From NCBI GenBank assembly GCA_964609465.1, contig CAZSSQ010000049.1, positions 1-17,117 on the forward strand: a stretch of 17,117 nt of DNA. Reading direction: 5' to 3'. Positions 12,478 through 17,117 of this stretch are shown here, one piece after another (position 1 is the stretch's first letter; each line of letters opens with the position of its first letter). A program made the position numbers and the translations under genes. The notes under the pieces are model-generated. The model was not told the DNA's origin and searched no databases. It saw nothing but the letters and a program-made list of their open reading frames with translations. The stretch comes from CAVSBT01 sp964609465. Lineage in GTDB: Bacteria; Chloroflexota; Dehalococcoidia; DSTF01; JALHUB01.

Positions 12478-13578
12478 ATGCCCTTTCGCAGGCGTCGAAT
12501 CACCAAACCCGACGGCCGCTACCTCGTCTACTACTCCTTTGAGGGTCGCCTGCCTCCGAAAACCGTCGCTGCCGCCGGAGGTGGACCCGCCTTGGGCGAG
12601 GGCCGCATGGAGCTGCGCTGGAATCCCCTGCTGGAGGAGTGGGTCATCGTGGCCAGCGAGCGGCAGGAGCGCACCTTCCTGCCACCGGCCGAGTACTGCC
12701 CACTCTGTCCCACCCGCGACCCGTCGTTCCCCACCGAGGTGCCAGCCTCCGACTATGAGTTCGTCGTCTTCGAGAACCGCTTCCCCAGCTTCCGCCGCGG
12801 TGCTCCCGAGCCGCCTCCACCCGGAGCGCCCTACGACGCGGCGCCGGCCGGGGGCGTGTGCGAGGTGGTCCTCTACTCGCCGGAGCACGACTCGACTCTG
12901 GGCGCCATGCCGCTGCGGCTCGTCCGCCGCCTGGTGGACGTCTGGGCGGACCGCTACCGGGAGCTGGCGGCGAGGCCGGAGGTGGCCTACGTCTTCATTT
13001 TCGAGAACCGGGGCCGTGAGATCGGGGTTACGCTGACTCATCCCCACGGGCAGATCTACGCCTTCCCCTACCTCCCTCCACGGGTGGAGCGCGAACTGGC
13101 GGCGGCCGCGCGCTTCCGGGCCGAACACGGGCGCTGCCTGTACTGCGCCGTCCTGGAGCGCGAGCGCTCCGAAGGGACGCGCCTGGTGGCGGAGAACGCG
13201 ACCTTCACCGCCTTCGTGCCCTATTTCGCCCGCCTCCCCTATGAGGTTCACCTGGTAAGCCGTCCGCACCGGCTGTCTCTGGCGGAGCTCAGCGCCCGCG
13301 AGCGCGACGGCCTGGCCGCCCTCCTCAAGACGGTGCTTCTGAAGTACGACAACCTTTGGGGCTTCCCCATGCCCTTCACCATGGTCATGCATCAGCAGCC
13401 CACCGACGGACGGGAGCACCCTGACTGTCACTTCCACGTCGAGTTCGGTCCTCCGTACCGGAGCCGCGACAAGCTGAAGTACCTGGCCGGCTGTGAGACC
13501 GGCGCCGGTTCCTTCATCAACGACACCCTCGCCGAGGAGAAGGCTGAGGAGTTGCGGTGGGCGGAGCCGAGGACCTAG
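12478..13578 (+). CDS. galT: Galactose-1-phosphate uridylyltransferase
   Basis: A 366-aa HIT-superfamily enzyme of the Leloir pathway that exchanges galactose-1-phosphate with UDP-glucose through a uridylyl-histidine intermediate. The N-terminal RRRRITKPDGRYLVYYSF resembles actinobacterial GalT starts, which supports the ATG at 12478. Zinc ligands are CPLC (Cys74, Cys77), His137 in SPEHDST and His188. The active site is LTHPHGQIYAFPY with nucleophile His190. A second CLYC pair is at 220-223. The C-terminal signatures are CHFHVEFGPPYRS (317-329) and KYLAGCETGAGSFINDTLAEEKAEELR (334-360). Length is normal. Its last 22 bases overlap galK, indicating translational coupling in a galT-galK-alpha-galactosidase operon. 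No galE or transporter is in view. Confidence 0.96.
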   Translation: MPFRRRRITKPDGRYLVYYSFEGRLPPKTVAAAGGGPALGEGRMELRWNPLLEEWVIVASERQERTFLPPAEYCPLCPTRDPSFPTEVPASDYEFVVFENRFPSFRRGAPEPPPPGAPYDAAPAGGVCEVVLYSPEHDSTLGAMPLRLVRRLVDVWADRYRELAARPEVAYVFIFENRGREIGVTLTHPHGQIYAFPYLPPRVERELAAAARFRAEHGRCLYCAVLERERSEGTRLVAENATFTAFVPYFARLPYEVHLVSRPHRLSLAELSARERDGLAALLKTVLLKYDNLWGFPMPFTMVMHQQPTDGREHPDCHFHVEFGPPYRSRDKLKYLAGCETGAGSFINDTLAEEKAEELRWAEPRT

Positions 13579-14792
13579 GGGTGCCGGCCTCCCGGGAGGA
13601 GCGACTGCGGCGGCTGGGCGGCGCGTTCAAAGCGCGCTTCGGGCGGCCGCCGGCGGCTGTCGCTGCGGCACCGGGCCGGGTCAACCTCATCGGCGAGCAC
13701 CTGGACTACAACGAGGGCCACGTCCTGCCCGTCGCCATCGACCGCAGCATCATGGTGGCCTTCGCCCCCCGGCCGGATAGCCAGGTGCGGCTGTACTCGC
13801 TGGACTTCGAGCAGGAGTCGACCTTCGGCCTGGACGAGATCGAAAAGGACCAGGAGGCGCCCTGGAGCGACTACGTGCGGGGCGTGGCCTGGGCCCTTCG
13901 GGAGGCCGCCCACCGCCTTTCGGGACTGGACGCCGCCCTCCAGGGGGACGTGCCGGTGGGGGCGGGGCTCTCTTCGTCGGCGGCCCTGGAGGTGGCGGCC
14001 CTGGGGGCCTTCGAGGCCGCCTCCGGCCTCCGGCTGGACCGCCGCGAGCTGGCGCTCCTGGGGCAGCGGGCGGAGAACCGCTTTGTGGGAGTGGCCTGCG
14101 GCATCATGGACCAGATGGCGGCCGCCCTGTCGCGGGCCGGGCATGCCCTCCTCATCGACTGCCGCTCCCTGGAGCACGAGGCGGTGCCCCTGCCACTGGA
14201 GGACTCGCCTTCCGGAGGCGGCGCCGGCCTGCGCCTCGTAGTGGCCGATAGCGGCGTGCGGCGGGCGTTGCTCGACTCCCAGTACAACCTCCGCCGACAG
14301 GAGTGCCAGCGGGCGGCGGAGCTGCTGGCGGTCGCCATCGCCGACCGGCCGGTCACTGGCCTGCGGGACGTAGGGGCCGAGGACCTGGCCCGCCACGGCG
14401 ACAGCCTGCCGCCGAACCTCCTCAAGCGCGCCCGACACGTGGTAGAGGAGGAGCGCCGCGTCCTGCTCAGCGTCGAGGCCCTGCGCACGGGAGACGTAGA
14501 GGCCTTCGGCGAGATGCTGAACGCCTCCCATCGCAGCCTGCGCGACGACTACGAGGTGAGCAGCCCGGAGCTGGACCTGCTGGTGGAGCTGGCCTGGGCT
14601 CAGCCGGGCGTCCTGGGGTCGCGCCTCACCGGCGCCGGCTTCGGAGGCTGCACCGTCAGCCTGGTGCGCGCCGAGGCCGTGGAGGCCTTTCGCGAGGGCG
14701 TCGTGGCACGCTACTGCGCCGAGACGGGCAGGGAGGGGCGAATGTACGTCTGCCGGGCGGCGGACGGGCTGAGGCTGCAGCGCGTTGGGTAG
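13557..14792 (+). CDS. galK: Galactokinase
   Basis: A 411-aa GHMP kinase that phosphorylates galactose with ATP to galactose-1-phosphate, the substrate of the preceding gene. The galactokinase signature PGRVNLIGEHLDYNEGHVLP is at residues 39-58 with catalytic Arg41. The ATP-binding GHMP motif VPVGAGLSSSAALEVA is at 132-147. The catalytic base lies in CGIMDQMAAA (Asp185), and the C-terminal motif is GSRLTGAGFGGCTVSLV. The GTG at 13557 is preferred because GAGGAG (13546-13551) lies five bases upstream inside the end of galT; a GTG at 13581 just past the galT stop is an alternative that would shorten the protein by eight residues. The overlap with galT and 29-base gap to the next gene show an operon. 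Confidence 0.96.
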   Translation: MGGAEDLGVPASREERLRRLGGAFKARFGRPPAAVAAAPGRVNLIGEHLDYNEGHVLPVAIDRSIMVAFAPRPDSQVRLYSLDFEQESTFGLDEIEKDQEAPWSDYVRGVAWALREAAHRLSGLDAALQGDVPVGAGLSSSAALEVAALGAFEAASGLRLDRRELALLGQRAENRFVGVACGIMDQMAAALSRAGHALLIDCRSLEHEAVPLPLEDSPSGGGAGLRLVVADSGVRRALLDSQYNLRRQECQRAAELLAVAIADRPVTGLRDVGAEDLARHGDSLPPNLLKRARHVVEEERRVLLSVEALRTGDVEAFGEMLNASHRSLRDDYEVSSPELDLLVELAWAQPGVLGSRLTGAGFGGCTVSLVRAEAVEAFREGVVARYCAETGREGRMYVCRAADGLRLQRVG

Positions 14793-14821
14793 CACTGGTT
14801 GAAGAAAAGGAGAAATCTGCC

Positions 14822-17117
14822 GTGGACGATGGCGTGCGGGTGTCGAAAGACCGGCGCGGGCCGGTCCTGCGCAACGCCCATCTGGAGTTAGCCTGCGACC
14901 TCGCGGGCGGGAGCCTGAGCCTGCGAGCGGCTGGCGGCGGCCCGCCAATGCTGCCCCGCTGCCTGTCCCTGGTCGAGGTCGGCGAGCCGCCAAGGACCGT
15001 TGTCAGCGCCGAAGCCGGCTACCGGCGGGAGTACGAGGTATCGCCTGTGGAGGACGCCCACGGCCGGGGCGTGCGCCTTAACCTCACTTCGGCTGGGGGC
15101 GACCTGACGCTTGTCCTCCACGTCACCCTCTACGATGGCCAGCCCTTTGCTGTCCTGCAGCTTGAGCTGAAGAATGGCCGCCAGAGGCCGCTGGCTGTTC
15201 AGCGCCTGGCGCCCCTCTCGACGCCGCAGCAGGGGAGGGGGCGCATCGTGCTGGGCGGTCCCCCCTCGCGCTGGAGCTTCTACCGCCAGGGGTGGCAGTC
15301 CTGGACCCCCACCCTCACCCTGCGCGCCCTCGAGCCCGACATACTGGCGCTGCCTTCCATGCTGGGGCCGGAGATGCCGCCGCTGGAGTGGGCCACTGCC
15401 CGGCCGGCGGGCGGGCGGTTCCTGGCCGACGACATGGGAGCCCTCGCCGACCTGTCGACGGGGGCGTGCGCGCTGGCTGGCTTCGTCAGCGCCCGTGACC
15501 AGCTCTGCCAGGTGCGCCTGGATGCGCGCCGTCGCGCCCTGGAGGCCTTCTCCTGGGCCGACGGCGTCGCGCTGGAGCCGGGGGCGGCGGTGCGCTCCGA
15601 GAGGCTGCTGGTGGACCTGGCCGGCCCGCCGCTGGAGGCTCTGGCCCGCTACGGCGACGCCCTGGGGCGTGAGATGGGTGCCCGCATCCCGGAGACGGTG
15701 ACCACCGGCTGGTGCTCCTGGTATCGCTTCTTCACCACCGTCAGGGAGGAGGACGTCCTCAGCAACCTGCGCTTCCTAACGGAGCACCGGGACGAGCTGC
15801 CGGTCGAGTACGTGCAGCTCGACGACGGGTACCAGACGGGCATCGGCGACTGGGAGAGCATCAACGAGAAGTTTCCCCACGGCATGAAGTGGCTGGCGGA
15901 CCGCATCCATGAGGCCGGGTTCAAAGCGGGCCTCTGGTTCGCCCCCTTCACGGTCGGTGCTGACTCCGCCCTCTATCGCGAGCACCCGGAGTGGCTCATC
16001 CGCGACGCCGACGGCGAGCCGGTCCTTGCTATCTACAACTGGAACCAGAGGTGCTACGGCCTGGACTGTACTCACCCAGAAGCCCAGGCCTGGCTGGAGC
16101 GCCTGTTTCGCACCGTGGCCGAGGACTGGGGCTTTGACTTCGTGAAGGTAGACTTCATCTACTCCGGGGCGCTACGCGGCCGCCGCCACGATGCGACGCA
16201 GACCCGTGCCCAGGCGTACCGTCGGGGGCTGGAGATCATCCGGCGCGCGGTGGGGGATCGCTTCGTGCTGGGCTGTGGTGGGCTCATAGCTCCCTCTGTG
16301 GGGCTGGTGGATGGCCACCGCATCGGGCCCGACGTGGCGATTTGGTGGCGGTTGCCTCCGGGGGTGCCGCTGCCCGCCGGGCGAAAGCGCCACGGCCGGG
16401 CGGTCAGCAGCTTCCCGGCTGCGGAGAACGCGCTTCGAAACGTCCTCACCCGCTCCTGGTGTCACCGCCGCCTCTGGATCAACGACCCGGATTGCTTCCT
16501 GGCCCGCGACGAGACGACCATGCTTACCCTGGACCAAATGCAGATGCCGTCGACACTTCTCACCCTGGACGAGGTGAGGACCCTGGCCACGGCCATCGGC
16601 CTATCGGGAGGGATAGTGCTGGACAGCGACAACCTGCCGGCCATGTCGCCGGAGCGCGTGGCTATCGTCTCCCTGCTCCTGCCCCCCTGGGGCGAGGCGG
16701 CGCTGCCTCTGGACCTCTTTGAGACGGGCATGCCGTCCCTCTTCCAGTTGCCGGTGGAGCGGCCCTGGGAGAGCTGGACGCTGCTCGGCGTCTTCAACTG
16801 GGAAGACGTAGCCTGCACCCTCAAGGCGCCGCTGCCGCCCGGCCGTCTACATGTCTTCGACCTCTGGTCGGAGCAGTACGCCGGTGCCCTCTCCGGCGAG
16901 GCGGTCCTCCCCGGCGTGCCGGCCCACGGATGTAGGCTGCTCGCCCTGCGCCGCGTGCAGGACCGGCCGCAGGTGGTCTCGAGCACCTTCCATTTCACCC
17001 AGGGCGCCCTGGAGATAGAAGACGCCCGCTACGATGAAAGGCGGCGGGCGCTCACGCTTTCGCTGCGGCCGGTGGCGAAGAAGGAGGGCGAGCTGGTGCT
17101 GTATGCGCCGCCGAACC
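14822..17117 (+). CDS. Alpha-galactosidase, glycoside hydrolase family 36 (3' end off the window)
   Basis: Open from GTG 14822 to the right edge, 765 codons, with AAAGGAG nine bases upstream of the start. It hydrolyses terminal alpha-galactosyl residues of sugars such as melibiose or raffinose with retention of configuration. An N-terminal beta-sandwich of about 280 residues (including FYRQGWQSWTP) is followed by the catalytic barrel: TTGWCSWYRFFTT, YVQLDDGYQTGIGDW, AGFKAGLWFAPFTV and WGFDFVKVDFIYSG. The nucleophile is Asp444 (KVDF) and the acid/base is Asp504 (RIGPDVAIWW). LTRSWCHRRLWINDPDC and a C-terminal beta domain complete the GH36 plan. No signal peptide is seen, so it acts in the cytoplasm, feeding galactose to GalK and GalT. 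The family is usually about 700-750 aa, so only a short C-terminal piece is missing. Confidence 0.93.
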   Translation, partial: MDDGVRVSKDRRGPVLRNAHLELACDLAGGSLSLRAAGGGPPMLPRCLSLVEVGEPPRTVVSAEAGYRREYEVSPVEDAHGRGVRLNLTSAGGDLTLVLHVTLYDGQPFAVLQLELKNGRQRPLAVQRLAPLSTPQQGRGRIVLGGPPSRWSFYRQGWQSWTPTLTLRALEPDILALPSMLGPEMPPLEWATARPAGGRFLADDMGALADLSTGACALAGFVSARDQLCQVRLDARRRALEAFSWADGVALEPGAAVRSERLLVDLAGPPLEALARYGDALGREMGARIPETVTTGWCSWYRFFTTVREEDVLSNLRFLTEHRDELPVEYVQLDDGYQTGIGDWESINEKFPHGMKWLADRIHEAGFKAGLWFAPFTVGADSALYREHPEWLIRDADGEPVLAIYNWNQRCYGLDCTHPEAQAWLERLFRTVAEDWGFDFVKVDFIYSGALRGRRHDATQTRAQAYRRGLEIIRRAVGDRFVLGCGGLIAPSVGLVDGHRIGPDVAIWWRLPPGVPLPAGRKRHGRAVSSFPAAENALRNVLTRSWCHRRLWINDPDCFLARDETTMLTLDQMQMPSTLLTLDEVRTLATAIGLSGGIVLDSDNLPAMSPERVAIVSLLLPPWGEAALPLDLFETGMPSLFQLPVERPWESWTLLGVFNWEDVACTLKAPLPPGRLHVFDLWSEQYAGALSGEAVLPGVPAHGCRLLALRRVQDRPQVVSSTFHFTQGALEIEDARYDERRRALTLSLRPVAKKEGELVLYAPPN

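Noticed and set aside
12208..13437. Long minus-strand open frame opposite galT
   Set aside because: GC-rich antisense shadow of a clearly recognised gene; its protein is Arg/Gly/Ala/His-rich with no domain.
13575..14993. 472-codon minus-strand open frame opposite galK
   Set aside because: Antisense of galK with low-complexity composition; galK motifs on the plus strand are complete.
1..17117. CRISPR array, transposase, integrase or attachment site
   Set aside because: No regularly spaced repeats, no recombinase-like protein and no terminal inverted repeats with target duplications were found.

Overview
This is a 17.1 kb, GC-rich bacterial draft-scaffold window with two 100-base runs of N. 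It contains no rRNA, confident tRNA, CRISPR array or mobile element. The gene content fits a monoderm-type, high-GC bacterium, and a Chloroflexota (Dehalococcoidia-like) or actinobacterial relative is my best guess. The reasons are a DUF3090 protein (a family known mainly from those two phyla), a SipW-type signal peptidase with TasA-like substrates, lipoproteins with Pro/Thr 'TPTATPTP' tails, and actinobacterial-style GalT. This placement is inference; no marker gene is present.

Layout. 1-896 (minus): an arsR-arsC arsenic operon, with arsC running off the left edge. 1065-1409 (plus): a small lipoprotein with a carboxypeptidase-regulatory-like fold, divergent from arsR across a symmetrical promoter region. 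1642-3186 (minus): a DUF3090 protein and an HD-GYP-like protein, separated by a true assembly gap. 3354-5572 (plus): a tiny zinc-ribbon protein and a long-chain acyl-CoA synthetase, closed by a strong hairpin. 5673-8027 (minus): a three-gene surface-protein operon (TasA-like protein, SipW signal peptidase, second SipW-cognate secreted protein) behind a highly structured leader. 8372-9397 (plus): hypoxanthine phosphoribosyltransferase fused to an N-terminal nuclease-fold-like domain. 9531-11916 (plus): two tandem lipoproteins paralogous to the one at 1065, then a TolB-like beta-propeller lipoprotein. 12478-17117 (plus): a galactose operon galT-galK-alpha-galactosidase, with the last gene running off the right edge.

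How they work together. The galactose genes form a coherent cytoplasmic pathway: alpha-galactosidase releases galactose, GalK phosphorylates it and GalT exchanges it onto UDP. The SipW cluster is a self-contained export module in which a dedicated Ser/His signal peptidase lies between its two likely substrates. Four predicted lipoproteins and two secreted proteins make the window rich in cell-envelope functions.

The most interesting points are: (i) a diverged 195-bp in-frame tandem duplication at the tasA-sipW junction that gives SipW a Pro/Ser-rich N-terminal extension made from out-of-frame tasA sequence; (ii) a false assembly gap whose flanks are an exact 55-bp duplicate, so the gene it appears to break is intact; (iii) a C-x-W-G lipoprotein family with three members in the window; (iv) the nuclease-like/HPRT fusion; (v) a folded leader RNA upstream of the TasA-like gene; and (vi) two enzymes lacking a canonical key residue (ArsC Cys to Arg, HD-GYP His to Tyr).
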